From positions 62,001 to 126,000 of the forward strand of contig JBBDMW010000075.1 in assembly GCA_040878005.1 (NCBI GenBank): a stretch of DNA of 64,000 nucleotides, in the 5' to 3' direction. Every line of letters begins with the position of its first letter. Position 1 is the first letter of the stretch. This document shows positions 50,913 to 59,642 of this stretch, piece by piece. This DNA comes from JBBDMW01 sp040878005 (GTDB lineage: Bacteria; Chloroflexota; Dehalococcoidia; Lucifugimonadales; Lucifugimonadaceae). The position numbers were made by a program, and so were the translations under genes. A model generated the notes under the pieces. The model saw nothing but the letters and a program-made list of their open reading frames with translations. It did not search any database and was not told the DNA's origin.

Positions 50913-53537
50913 CTAGTCCTCAGACTCGTCTTCTTCCTCTGCTGCCTCAACCTCAACGAGTTCGTCCTGCTCGTCCACTTCCGGCTCGTCTTCCTCGATG
51001 TCGTCTGCCATGGAGCCTTCCATGCCGACGCCATTTGATTCGAGTTCGGCCGGATCAATCGTCTCTTCATGAGTACGCTGGGTGTCTATCACACGAATGG
51101 CGCTGATGGAGTCTCCCGGCTCCGGATTCACAAGGATAACGCCCTGTGTGATGCGGCCGGTGGAGCGAATCTCTCCCATATTGGTCCGAAGCACCTGCGC
51201 CCGTTCAGTGAGCAGGAACAGTTTGCCTTCGGAGTCGTTTCGTATCTCTTCGCTCACAATGGCAGCAGCCGACACCGGGCCGTTCTTTCGAGTGATCCGC
51301 AGCGTGATGAGACCTTTCCCGCCGCGCTTCTGCCGGCGGTAGTACCTCATCTCGGATATCTTGCCGTAGCCCTTCTTGCTGACTATCAGCAGGGAGCCTT
51401 CGTCGTCCACGACGTCCATGGCCACTACGCGGTCCTTCTCCTGCAGGTCCATTCCCTTCATGCCTCCGGCAGCGCGCTGCCGCGGGCGGACCTGTTCGGA
51501 CGGGAAGCGAATCGCCATGCCCTGCTGGCTCACCATGATGATGTCCTGGTCCGCGGTAGCCAAAGTCACGGCCACCAGTTCGTCGCCAGGCTTCATGCTG
51601 AAGCAGTTCAGTCCAGCCTTGTTGATATTCCGCAGGCGCGTGAGGTGCATGCGCTTTATCTGCCCCCTGCGGGTCGCCATCACAAGATACGTATCCTCCA
51701 GCAGGCTGGGATCGACAGCCAGGATCCCCTGTACTTTCTCACGTGGCTCTATATTGGGAATGATGTTCCCAACCGGCGTGCCGCGGGTGGTCCGGGACTG
51801 GTCGGCTGACAACTCGAAAACCCGTGAGGCAAACACACGGCCCCGGTCAGTGAAGAACAGCAGCGTATCGTGGGTATCAGCGACCTGGAGGTACGGCGTA
51901 ACGTCGTCCTCTTTGGTCATGCGCTGGCCCCTGACGCCCTTGCCGCCCCTGTGCTGCCCACGATAGGTGCTGGACAGCACCCGCTTCACGTAGCCGTTGC
52001 GGCTGAGCGTTATCACCACTTCCTGGTGGGGCTCCGTGTCCTCGCGACGCCACTCGCCCAGTTCTTCGGGATGAACGACTGTCCGTCGCTCGTCCCCGAA
52101 CTTCCGCTTCAGGTCCAGCGTCTCCTGCCGGATGACCCCCATGACCTTCGCGGGGCTTCCAAGCAACTCTTCCAACTCTGAGATCACCGCCAGGAGGTCC
52201 TGGTACTCGCTCTCTATCTTCTCGCGTTCCAGTGCGGCCAGTCGCCGGAGCTGCATGTCAAGGATCGCCTGCGCCTGGAGTTCAGAAAGGCTGAACTCGC
52301 TCATAAGGCCGTTCCGGGCCTCTTCAACATCGTTCGACCCACGGATAATCGCTATCACCCTGTCCAGGAACTCGATAGCTATCCGCAGGCCTTCCAGGAT
52401 GTGAACACGCGCCCTGGCCTTGCGAAGGTCGAACTCCGCCCTGCGCCTGATCACTTCGCCACGGAAGTCAATAAAATGCCGCAGCGCCTGCTTCAGAGTC
52501 AAGACACGTGGCGTTCCGCCCGCCAGGGCAATCATGTTTACCGAGAATGACGTTCGCAGGGGCGTGTGCTTGTAAAGATTGTTCAGCAGCACTTCGGGCG
52601 ATGCCCCGCGTCGGAGCTCCAGCACAACCCGCATACCCTTGCGGTCTGATTCGTCACGAACTTCTGATGCGCCTTCAAGCTTCCGCTGCTTGATCAGGTC
52701 AGCGATCTTCGCCACAAGGTTGGCCTTGTTGGTCTGGAACGGTATCTCTGTGAACACCAGGCGCTTGCGTTCCTGCCGGCCCATATCTTCGATTTCGTGA
52801 TGAGCCTGGATCATGATCCGGCCGCGGCCGGTGGCGTAGGCATTACGGATGCCCTGCTGCCCCCAGATATGGGCGCCCGTTGGGAAATCAGGCCCCTTCA
52901 CGAACTGCATCAATTCGTCCACATTGGCGTCCGGCTTGTCCACCAGGTGCACGATGGCGTCGCACATCTCGGAGAGGTTGTGCGGCGGAATGTTGGTGGC
53001 CATGCCGACAGCAATGCCTGACCCGCCGTTAACCAGCAGGTTCGGAAGACGCGCCGGGAGGACCGTGGGCTCCTTGAGCGACTGGTCGAAGTTATCGCTC
53101 CAGTCCACCGTCTCACGGTCTATGTCTGACAGCACCGCCTCGGTAATGCTCGCAAGGCGGCACTCTGTGTACCGCATGGCAGCCGGCGGGTCCCCGTCCA
53201 CGCTGCCGTAGTTCCCCTGGCCGTCAACCAGCGGGTAGCGCAGCGAAAACGGCTGCGCCATGCGCACCTGTGCCTCGTAAACGGGGGAGTCACCGTGCGG
53301 GTGATACTTGCCCAGCACCTCACCCACCAGGCGGGCGCTCTTTTTATATGAAGACGTAGGCCGCATGCCCTGGTCATGCATGGCGTAGAGAATGCGCCGC
53401 TGCACAGGCTTCAGCCCGTCCCTGACATCTGGCAGGGCACGGGACACGATGACGCTCATCGCGTAGTCCATGTAGGAACTGCGCATCTCGTCTTCGATGC
53501 CCCTCGCCTGGATCATGCCGATGTCACGACTAACCAT
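50913..53537 (-). CDS. gyrA: DNA gyrase subunit A
   Basis: About 874 residues. DYAMSVIVSRALPDVRDGLK, the active-site tyrosine Y123 in AMRYTECRL, and HPHGDSPVYEAQVRMAQPFS are typical. In the quinolone region S84 (Ser83 of E. coli) is kept and the Asp87 position is Glu (E88). The GyrA-box-like QHRGGKG precedes a second RGGKG later in the C-terminal beta-pinwheel, so it is gyrase rather than topoisomerase IV. The last ~35 residues are strongly acidic. ATG at 53537 follows GGAG by seven bases. No gyrB is present. Confidence 0.97.
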   Translation of the reverse strand: MVSRDIGMIQARGIEDEMRSSYMDYAMSVIVSRALPDVRDGLKPVQRRILYAMHDQGMRPTSSYKKSARLVGEVLGKYHPHGDSPVYEAQVRMAQPFSLRYPLVDGQGNYGSVDGDPPAAMRYTECRLASITEAVLSDIDRETVDWSDNFDQSLKEPTVLPARLPNLLVNGGSGIAVGMATNIPPHNLSEMCDAIVHLVDKPDANVDELMQFVKGPDFPTGAHIWGQQGIRNAYATGRGRIMIQAHHEIEDMGRQERKRLVFTEIPFQTNKANLVAKIADLIKQRKLEGASEVRDESDRKGMRVVLELRRGASPEVLLNNLYKHTPLRTSFSVNMIALAGGTPRVLTLKQALRHFIDFRGEVIRRRAEFDLRKARARVHILEGLRIAIEFLDRVIAIIRGSNDVEEARNGLMSEFSLSELQAQAILDMQLRRLAALEREKIESEYQDLLAVISELEELLGSPAKVMGVIRQETLDLKRKFGDERRTVVHPEELGEWRREDTEPHQEVVITLSRNGYVKRVLSSTYRGQHRGGKGVRGQRMTKEDDVTPYLQVADTHDTLLFFTDRGRVFASRVFELSADQSRTTRGTPVGNIIPNIEPREKVQGILAVDPSLLEDTYLVMATRRGQIKRMHLTRLRNINKAGLNCFSMKPGDELVAVTLATADQDIIMVSQQGMAIRFPSEQVRPRQRAAGGMKGMDLQEKDRVVAMDVVDDEGSLLIVSKKGYGKISEMRYYRRQKRGGKGLITLRITRKNGPVSAAAIVSEEIRNDSEGKLFLLTERAQVLRTNMGEIRSTGRITQGVILVNPEPGDSISAIRVIDTQRTHEETIDPAELESNGVGMEGSMADDIEEDEPEVDEQDELVEVEAAEEEDESED

Positions 53538-53615
53538 ATTCAAGCTCCAAATCAGGCCGCGCGCGACCCAGGGTGGGAATCTATCGAGAATAAAATGTGT
53601 GCGCGGACACTCTTA

Positions 53616-53644
53616 ATATTACTCTTTTCCCTTAATTCACGCAA
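53616..53644 (-). promoter_or_regulatory. Candidate gyrA promoter
   Basis: On the - strand, TTGCGT (53639-53644) and TAATAT (53616-53621) are 17 bases apart in an A/T-rich stretch, about 80 bases before the gyrA start. Matches are 3/6 and 4/6, with ideal spacing. Confidence 0.4.
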
Positions 53645-53663
53645 ACGCGCGTACGCGTACGCG
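53645..53663. repeat. Alternating purine-pyrimidine tract upstream of gyrA
   Basis: Nineteen consecutive alternating purine/pyrimidine bases, mainly CG and TA steps with GTACGC repeated, abutting the -35 end of the candidate gyrA promoter. Such tracts can adopt Z-DNA under negative supercoiling. Confidence 0.6.
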
Positions 53664-53692
53664 AGGGTCCCGTCCAACCGGCGCCGTTCCCT

Positions 53693-55633
53693 TTAGTCGG
53701 AGGCCGCCGTATCGCGCTCTTGTTCGGCCTTTACGGGCACTATAATCGTAACGGTGGTGCCGTACTGGGGCCGACTGGCAATCTGGAGCTCGCCGCCGGC
53801 CAGTCGGGCGCGCTCCCTCATGCTGATCAGGCCATAACCAGATGCCGAATGCGCCCGGACAGATGCGCTTGTATCAAAGCCGCGCCCGTTGTCTTCAATG
53901 ACCAGGCTGACCTCGTCCGGCCGGTACGTCAGTGTCACATGAACTTTTGACGCCGCCGAGTGCTTGGCTATGTTGGTGAACGCCTCCTGGCATATCCGCA
54001 ACATGGCGCCCTTGCCGCTGGTTTCGAGCGGCTGATCCTCACCGTCGATTTTGAATGTCACATCCAGGGCGCTCTCCTCCGCCACCCGGTCTATCTCGGA
54101 CCGCAGGGCATCCAGGAAAGGCCGTCCTTCCATCGCGCCGGCACTGAGGTCCCAGATGGATCGGCGCGCCTCTTTCAATGACTCCCGGGCCATGTCTCTG
54201 ATTGATCCTACTAAGACATCGCCATCAGCAACGGGCTCCCCGCTTTTTAGCTGCATTTCGAGAGCGTTGAGTTGCCAGACGATGGCGCCAAGGTCCTGCG
54301 CCAGCGAGTCATGGATCTCACGCGCCAGCCGGTTCCTTTCCTCCACCACGCCAAGCTGCTTGGTCTGGCTGAACAGGCGGGCATTCTCAATCGCAATCGC
54401 CAGTTGGTCCGCGAGTGTCTGAGCCGTGGCGCAGTCTGTGTCATCAAAGGCATGCGGACGTATGCTCTGGATGTGCAGCACTCCGAACACCGTCTCCGCC
54501 ACCCTCACAGCAGCGATCAGGCATGATCGGGCCTTGTCATTGCTGCGCTCGTGGTCGCGGCGGATATCCGTCGAAGGGTCACTGTCAAGGTCATCGATCA
54601 CAATGACATCCCGCATCGTCTCCGGCTGCCCGGCAATGCTGCCTATCAGGCGTCCATCCTGCGGCGCTGACGCGTCCGCATCACCTGCAAATGCGCCCAG
54701 ATGCATCCCTCCGCCGCGCGGATCAATGAGGTAGATGGCCACCAGGTGATAGCGGAACGTCTCATATATGTTCTGCACTACATGCTGCAGGAGCTCATCG
54801 ATCTCCAGGATTGAGCTGGCGCCCGTGGCGATCTTTTGTATGGCCTGAAACTGGTTCGCCCTCTGCCTCTCCTTTGCATAGAGCTTCTGCACCGCGGCAA
54901 CAAGCGCTTCATTCTCCAAGGGCACGTTTTCAATCGGCACGGCGGCCTTCTCGTCTGATGAGTCGAGAATCGTCCGCAGTTGATTGGTAACCCTTTCTGC
55001 CTCTTCCGCACGGGATTCTGCCGCAGACCGGAGCGATGCTGAATGGATCACGCTGCGGGCCCTGCCAACGTTGATTACCCCTGACAGCGTCACGGCCAGC
55101 AGGAGAGTGAATCCATAGTGAATGTGGTCATCCTGCGTAGACGGAATGAACCATATGGTCAGTCCCCAGCCAACTACCGCAGTCGCAATGATCGCGGCGT
55201 ACCACAGCCTGGAGAGAATCAGGAAGCCGACGCCCACTATGATCAGCAACACGTACGTGGTCTGTTGCGCTTCAGCCACAAGGCCCATGTGCAACAGGCT
55301 GTTGAACAGGATCATCAGGCCAACCGCTGCTGCAGCAGCCTGCGCCCAGCGCACAGGCAGGCGGCCACGCAGGAGTGATACATACATCCCGGTCAGGAGC
55401 AGCGCCGTGACCGAGGCAGAGACGGCGAGGAGAACCCGGATAGACTCAGACAGGATCAGCAGGTACGCAGGTGCGAGCACCCAGTAAAGGACGCTGGTGC
55501 CAATCAATGCCGGGTAAAGGCTGTTATGCGTTGCCTCATCCAGCGCACCGGCCACGGCCGCACTTGCTGTTGCCAGGCCATCAGGCTGGCTTGGGTCGGC
55601 GCTACCGCCATGATCTCGAATCGCAGCGCCCAT
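53693..55633 (-). CDS. Sensor histidine kinase with membrane and GAF domains (NarL-partner type)
   Basis: 646 residues. Five or six N-terminal membrane helices (about 40-185), a coiled linker, a GAF-like domain (about 265-415: ASSILEIDELLQHVVQNIYE), then a HisKA_3 dimerisation/phosphoacceptor region with H441 in NRLAREIHDSLAQDLGAIVW, and an HATPase with NIAKHSAA, EDNGRGFD and GYGLISMRERARLAGG. Such kinases pair with LuxR/NarL-type regulators. None is adjacent: gyrA follows 149 bases downstream, and an intergenic gap lies upstream. Confidence 0.92.
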   Translation of the reverse strand: MGAAIRDHGGSADPSQPDGLATASAAVAGALDEATHNSLYPALIGTSVLYWVLAPAYLLILSESIRVLLAVSASVTALLLTGMYVSLLRGRLPVRWAQAAAAAVGLMILFNSLLHMGLVAEAQQTTYVLLIIVGVGFLILSRLWYAAIIATAVVGWGLTIWFIPSTQDDHIHYGFTLLLAVTLSGVINVGRARSVIHSASLRSAAESRAEEAERVTNQLRTILDSSDEKAAVPIENVPLENEALVAAVQKLYAKERQRANQFQAIQKIATGASSILEIDELLQHVVQNIYETFRYHLVAIYLIDPRGGGMHLGAFAGDADASAPQDGRLIGSIAGQPETMRDVIVIDDLDSDPSTDIRRDHERSNDKARSCLIAAVRVAETVFGVLHIQSIRPHAFDDTDCATAQTLADQLAIAIENARLFSQTKQLGVVEERNRLAREIHDSLAQDLGAIVWQLNALEMQLKSGEPVADGDVLVGSIRDMARESLKEARRSIWDLSAGAMEGRPFLDALRSEIDRVAEESALDVTFKIDGEDQPLETSGKGAMLRICQEAFTNIAKHSAASKVHVTLTYRPDEVSLVIEDNGRGFDTSASVRAHSASGYGLISMRERARLAGGELQIASRPQYGTTVTIIVPVKAEQERDTAASD

Positions 55634-55716
55634 GGTTCATCCCCAGCCAATGCAGAATCCGCAACCTCTAGAGCCGTCTCAAGTCGTTAAACAGTATCAC
55701 TACATACACCGGTTAC

Positions 55717-55731
55717 AAACCACGCGGACAA
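55717..55731. repeat. 15-bp direct repeat, copy 1
   Basis: AAACCACGCGGACAA, identical to copy 2 at 55869-55883, in the same intergenic region and the same orientation, 152 bases apart. A possible pair of regulator binding sites. Confidence 0.6.
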
Positions 55732-55868
55732 CGATTTATTAACCGCAACCATAGACGGTTTTTATGAGCACGATCTCGATGCCGTTGAAAGTGCGTGGAG
55801 AGGTTGTGGAACACGCGATATTGCCTGGAGTGAGGACTGTCAGATAGCACGCCATGTTGACGTTTGGT

Positions 55869-55883
55869 AAACCACGCGGACAA
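55869..55883. repeat. 15-bp direct repeat, copy 2
   Basis: AAACCACGCGGACAA, identical to copy 1 at 55717-55731. Flanking bases differ (GGT before it here, TAC before copy 1), so the identity is confined to the 15-mer. Confidence 0.6.
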
Positions 55884-56036
55884 TTGTCGCGTCTGCAAGC
55901 ATTTAGCCCCGCAGGTTCCTGTCTTTGCCTTGGAATTGGCTGTACGGTTCCTTTCCCGTATTCCCAAGCTGTCTCAACATGAAACGCGCTATGCGGAGGT
56001 TGGTCTCGCCAGACTAGCGGTTAGGTCCGGGCACAT

Positions 56037-56648
56037 CTATCCTTCGATAGCTCGCTCCACAAGGGCTAGGAGCAGGTTATCGAACCCCTTGGGCTGCTCG
56101 TCGATCCTGTGCGCCTGCCACTGCACGCCTATCACCCAGTGCCGGCCCGGCAGCTCAATCGCCTCTATCACGCGGTCCTCAGCGTAGGCAGACGCCAGGA
56201 GCCCCTCCGCTCGCTGCGCATCCCGTATGCCGTGGCTGTGGCACCCATTGACGCTGACCCAGCCTGATCCGCCGATGGTGTACGAGACCTTGCCACCAGG
56301 AGACATGAATACGCTGTGCTTCACCGGACCGCCTTCGGAGCCCCTGTGGTCGTCGATGGCCACCGGGAGCATGCCGCCGAACGCCACGTTGATCGCCTGC
56401 ATCCCCCATCCAATCCCAAGCACCGGCAGGTCGCGCTCAATCGCCTCTGACAATGCTACTGGCAGATCCTCGCTGCCAGCGCCAAAATGGCCTTCTCCGG
56501 CCACCAGCAACCCTCCTGCTGAAGCCGGTAGCCCCTCAGGCCTAATCACCACCGGCACACCTTCTGCGTGGCGCACGGCGGCCTCAAATTGACCGGCGTC
56601 CTCGCCTTCAGGGCATAAGACCGCAATCTGTTGGCCGTCGGAGTTCAT
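56037..56648 (-). CDS. Class I glutamine amidotransferase-fold (peptidase C26-like) protein without catalytic residues
   Basis: 203 residues that clearly follow the gamma-glutamyl hydrolase/PuuD family: DLPVLGIGWGMQAINVAFGG, VSVNGCHSHGI, EGLLASAYAEDRVIEAIEL and WVIGVQWQAHRIDEQPKG. In active enzymes the first motif reads GIC-x-G and the last WHPE. Here the nucleophile position is Gly80 and WHPE has become WQAH, so nucleophile and His/Glu are both gone. The frame is intact with no stop. It is probably a pseudoenzyme with a binding or regulatory role rather than a hydrolase. Confidence 0.82.
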   Translation of the reverse strand: MNSDGQQIAVLCPEGEDAGQFEAAVRHAEGVPVVIRPEGLPASAGGLLVAGEGHFGAGSEDLPVALSEAIERDLPVLGIGWGMQAINVAFGGMLPVAIDDHRGSEGGPVKHSVFMSPGGKVSYTIGGSGWVSVNGCHSHGIRDAQRAEGLLASAYAEDRVIEAIELPGRHWVIGVQWQAHRIDEQPKGFDNLLLALVERAIEG

Positions 56649-56746
56649 AAACAGGGACTCACAGTTCCAGGGTGCTTGGGCGGCTCAGGCCGCGGCGTTG
56701 CCCGGTCATGCGGGCGCAATAATAATCAGGAGGATGCGGCGACAGT

Positions 56747-57334
56747 CTAAAAGGGAATCCCCCAGATTCCCATCCACTCCTCAAGGGAGCGTTCCACTGT
56801 CATGCCTTCCTTGCGGAGGATATCCGCGAGCCGAAGCTCGGTCGGCCGGTCCCGCTCGCCTTCCGCGTCTCCGGTCGGCACAAACGGGTAAAACGCCTTG
56901 CGATCATACCGGTAGATCCAGTACGTGCGAGTGCCCCTGCGAAATGTGCTGTCATCAACAGAGCCGGTGAAATACATCTCGAACACAGCCGCCAGCAGGT
57001 TCCCGCCAGCGGCGTTCGCTCCCATGGCATTGCCTACGGTGTACGTGGATGAAACAAGGTCATTGAACCGGCCATCTTCCAGCACTGCCCAGTGCATGCC
57101 ATGATCGTCTTCTTGCAAATTAAATGACGTCTTGGTGGCGCTGGACCCCTGGTACAGCACGGTGTTCAACTCGCCGCTGAGGTCACGCAGAAACGGGATG
57201 TCATCGGAGTGACGGTATATCAGCCCGGCGCGCCTCGCCGGGCTGATATCACCTCGATTGCGCAGCCTCTCCTCGGCCCGAATGACAGTGGACATCGTTG
57301 CCCAATCGGACTTAGGCTCTCGCTGCCGGCTCAT
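56747..57334 (-). CDS. PspAB-like protein (HtpX-associated)
   Basis: About 195 residues. The C-terminal half resembles the PspAB family known beside htpX in actinobacteria: YRYDRKAFYPFVPTGDAEGE, LRLADILRKEGMTVERSLEE and the final WMGIWGIPF. The middle has HWAVLEDGRFNDLVSSTYTV. The family has no settled biochemical role. ATG at 57334 is chosen; GTG at 57346 is an alternative. It begins 15 bases after htpX on the same strand, which supports the link. The match is from memory of the pattern, not a search. Confidence 0.62.
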   Translation of the reverse strand: MSRQREPKSDWATMSTVIRAEERLRNRGDISPARRAGLIYRHSDDIPFLRDLSGELNTVLYQGSSATKTSFNLQEDDHGMHWAVLEDGRFNDLVSSTYTVGNAMGANAAGGNLLAAVFEMYFTGSVDDSTFRRGTRTYWIYRYDRKAFYPFVPTGDAEGERDRPTELRLADILRKEGMTVERSLEEWMGIWGIPF

Positions 57335-57349
57335 GAACCAGCACACAGG

Positions 57350-58273
57350 CTATCGCATCCCCATCCGCATCCGCCGCTCAAGATCACGCAGACGCCGCAC
57401 CCTGTCTTCCACCTTGGGGTGGGTGGAGAACAGGTGAACCAGGTTCTCACTCTTCAGCGCCGCAGGGACAATCAGGAAGGCGTTGGCGGTCTGCATCTTG
57501 CGCAGGTCTTCGTCCGGGATGCGGGCCATGCCGCCACTGATCTTCTCAAGGGCCGATGCCAGCGCGCCCGGGTCACCGGATATCTCTGCTCCGCTGTGGT
57601 CTGCCCCATGCTCGCGGTACCGCGTGAGCGCAAGCACCAGGAGTTGCCCCACGAAGTAAACGACTATCGTGACAAGGTAGACCATCATGATGCCGCCTGC
57701 GCCGCTGTCACGCCTGCGGCCCATGCCGCCGAACAGCATGTTCCAGAACAGCATGGTCATCAGGAAGCTGGTCATGGTCACCAGGAAGTTGGCTATCGCC
57801 AGTACCCGCATGTCCCGGTTCCGCACGTGTGCCAGCTCGTGTCCGAGCACCGCCTCAAGCTCGCGCTCTGAGAGACGCTGTCGAATACCCGTAGTCACGG
57901 CGACCAGTGCGTTCTTGGGGTTGCGGCCCGTGGCGAAGGCGTTTGGCGCGCTGCTCTGGACCACCGCCACCTTCGGCATGGGCATGCCCGCACGCTGTGC
58001 CAGCCGCGCCACCATCCGGTGCAGCTCTGGCTCCTGCGCTTCTGTGACTTCCTTCGCCCCTGTAGACCACAGGATCATCTTGTCCGATAGGAAGTACTGG
58101 ACCGCCACCATGACCCCGACGATCACGGCGATCAACCCCATCCCGATCCCGGTCATTGTGTACAGGAACAGGGCAAACAGGGCGTACAGGATGCCCAGCA
58201 TGAACATCGTGAAGTACATCCGCATGACCAGTCCGGGGTCTTTGCGGAAGCTTCGGGATGTATAAGTTGCCAA
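57350..58273 (-). CDS. htpX: HtpX-like M48 membrane zinc metalloprotease
   Basis: About 307 residues. The zinc motif HELAH (H145, E146, H149) sits in EAVLGHELAHVRNRDMRVLA, with the third ligand glutamate in TRYREHGADHSGAEI. Four hydrophobic segments, two before and two after the motif, match HtpX, which degrades damaged membrane proteins. TTG at 58273 is preferred to a frame open to 58315 because GGAGG lies five bases upstream. It is followed closely by the PspAB-like gene. Confidence 0.92.
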   Translation of the reverse strand: MATYTSRSFRKDPGLVMRMYFTMFMLGILYALFALFLYTMTGIGMGLIAVIVGVMVAVQYFLSDKMILWSTGAKEVTEAQEPELHRMVARLAQRAGMPMPKVAVVQSSAPNAFATGRNPKNALVAVTTGIRQRLSERELEAVLGHELAHVRNRDMRVLAIANFLVTMTSFLMTMLFWNMLFGGMGRRRDSGAGGIMMVYLVTIVVYFVGQLLVLALTRYREHGADHSGAEISGDPGALASALEKISGGMARIPDEDLRKMQTANAFLIVPAALKSENLVHLFSTHPKVEDRVRRLRDLERRMRMGMR

Positions 58274-58530
58274 TCTATCCTCCGTGCGCCCGTGAATCGC
58301 CGGGCGTCGCGGCAAGTACCTTTAAATGCCGATATGTTAAACCGGCAATAGAATTTTACCGTTAAGGTGAACTGCCAGTCTAATAGATGAACGTTAACAG
58401 GAACTCGGGCTCACTGGTTCAGCGTTTCGCTGGAGACGCAGATGGGCGCCGCTCCACGCCAGTTACTGATTGCTGAGATCATCAAGGCTGACATACCCAC
58501 ACTGAGATACGAGGAAGGCCACGGCCCGGT

Positions 58531-59496
58531 TTGTCCACACCCGTTGAGGAACATACGCCCGCTCCTGGCAGCAATGGGCTGCCAGACGAGGACACGCTGG
58601 CCCAGGTCGAGGCCGCAGCCGTTGACGCCGCAACCCAGGCAGGAGCCATGGTGGCAGACCGGTTCGGCGGCATGCTGGAGGTCTCATCCAAGGGCAGCGT
58701 GGAAGGCAAGGACCTGGTCACTGACGTGGACCGGGCCAGCCAGAACATCATCGCTGAGATCATGCACAGCCGGTTTCCGGACCACATGCTTCTTGGAGAA
58801 GAAGAAGCCCCGGAGAACGAACCGCCAGCCAAAGATTTCATCTGGGCTGTCGATCCCATCGACGGCACAACCAACTTCGTGAACAACCTCCCCATGCACG
58901 CCGTATCCATCGGAGTGCTGCACCGCGGCCGGCCCGTCGCAGCCGCCGTATGGCTGCCGTGGCCATCGAAGACGGGCTTCGCCCTCCTGCACGGTCACCT
59001 CGGCGGCGGTGCATGGCTCGATGGCAGGCGGTTGAAAATTGAGGAGCCGGAAGGCGATGCGACCCCGAAGCCCGGCAGACTGTCAGCCCTGCCCGGCAGC
59101 CTGCCATACGCCTACGACATCGGCCGGCCTCTCATGTCTGCCCTCGGAGAGCCGCGGGTATCCGGCAGCACTGCCTACGAAACTGCCCTGGTTGCAGCAG
59201 GCGTCATGCAGTACGGCATCAGCGGTCCCGCCTGGGTATGGGACTTCGCAGCAACCACCCTCCTAATTCGTGAAGCCGGGGGTGTCGCCCTCGCGCTGGA
59301 CAGCAACAGGCAGTGGGCGCCGCTCACCCAGTGGGGCGGTCCATACACTAACGACACCGAGACATCGACTCGAATCAGGAGATGGAACGGCCCTGTCATA
59401 TCGGGACCTCCCGGCGTGGCCTCCTTCATAGCGGCCAACCTGAGGCCGCGCCAACGCTCACTGTGGCAGCGCGCCATCCGCCGGTTCAAGCGCTGA
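58531..59496 (+). CDS. Inositol monophosphatase family protein
   Basis: 321 residues. Metal-binding motifs: GKDLVTDVDRASQ, LLGEEEAP (Glu), WAVDPIDGTTNFVNNLPMHA (D108, D111) and WVWDFAATTLLIREAGGVAL near residue 236. The family dephosphorylates inositol phosphates, 3'-phosphoadenosine phosphate, fructose bisphosphate or histidinol phosphate. The start is uncertain; TTG at 58531 has GGAAGG 12 bases upstream. The C terminus ends in a basic tail (RQRSLWQRAIRRFKR). Confidence 0.88.
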   Translation: MSTPVEEHTPAPGSNGLPDEDTLAQVEAAAVDAATQAGAMVADRFGGMLEVSSKGSVEGKDLVTDVDRASQNIIAEIMHSRFPDHMLLGEEEAPENEPPAKDFIWAVDPIDGTTNFVNNLPMHAVSIGVLHRGRPVAAAVWLPWPSKTGFALLHGHLGGGAWLDGRRLKIEEPEGDATPKPGRLSALPGSLPYAYDIGRPLMSALGEPRVSGSTAYETALVAAGVMQYGISGPAWVWDFAATTLLIREAGGVALALDSNRQWAPLTQWGGPYTNDTETSTRIRRWNGPVISGPPGVASFIAANLRPRQRSLWQRAIRRFKR

Positions 59497-59642
59497 GCCA
59501 ACCCGTTACGTCGCGGCCGCCGCAGCCGCATTTCTCCTCACTCTGCTACAGAATCGCCACCTGGAGCGGTTCAATCCCATGCAGATCGTTGCATACTGGT
59601 TGAAGCCAAACAACTGGCGGTGTGGCGGTGACCCGGGGGGAT

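Larger units (their letters stand above)
55634..56036. other. Gene-free stretch upstream of the sensor kinase, with a direct repeat
   Basis: A 403-base gap with lower GC than its surroundings. It holds the two repeat copies listed separately and a weak AACCG/CGGTT stem followed by five T's at 55741-55765 (+ strand). Short open frames here match nothing I recognise. The sensor kinase promoter should lie at its left end on the - strand. Confidence 0.5.

Noticed and set aside
55764..55847. A 27-codon ATG frame between the two 15-bp repeats
   Set aside because: No ribosome-binding site and too short to support without conservation data.
55713..55967. An 84-codon - strand frame upstream of the sensor kinase
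   Set aside because: Composition is unlike neighbouring genes and it contains both 15-bp repeats; more likely noncoding.
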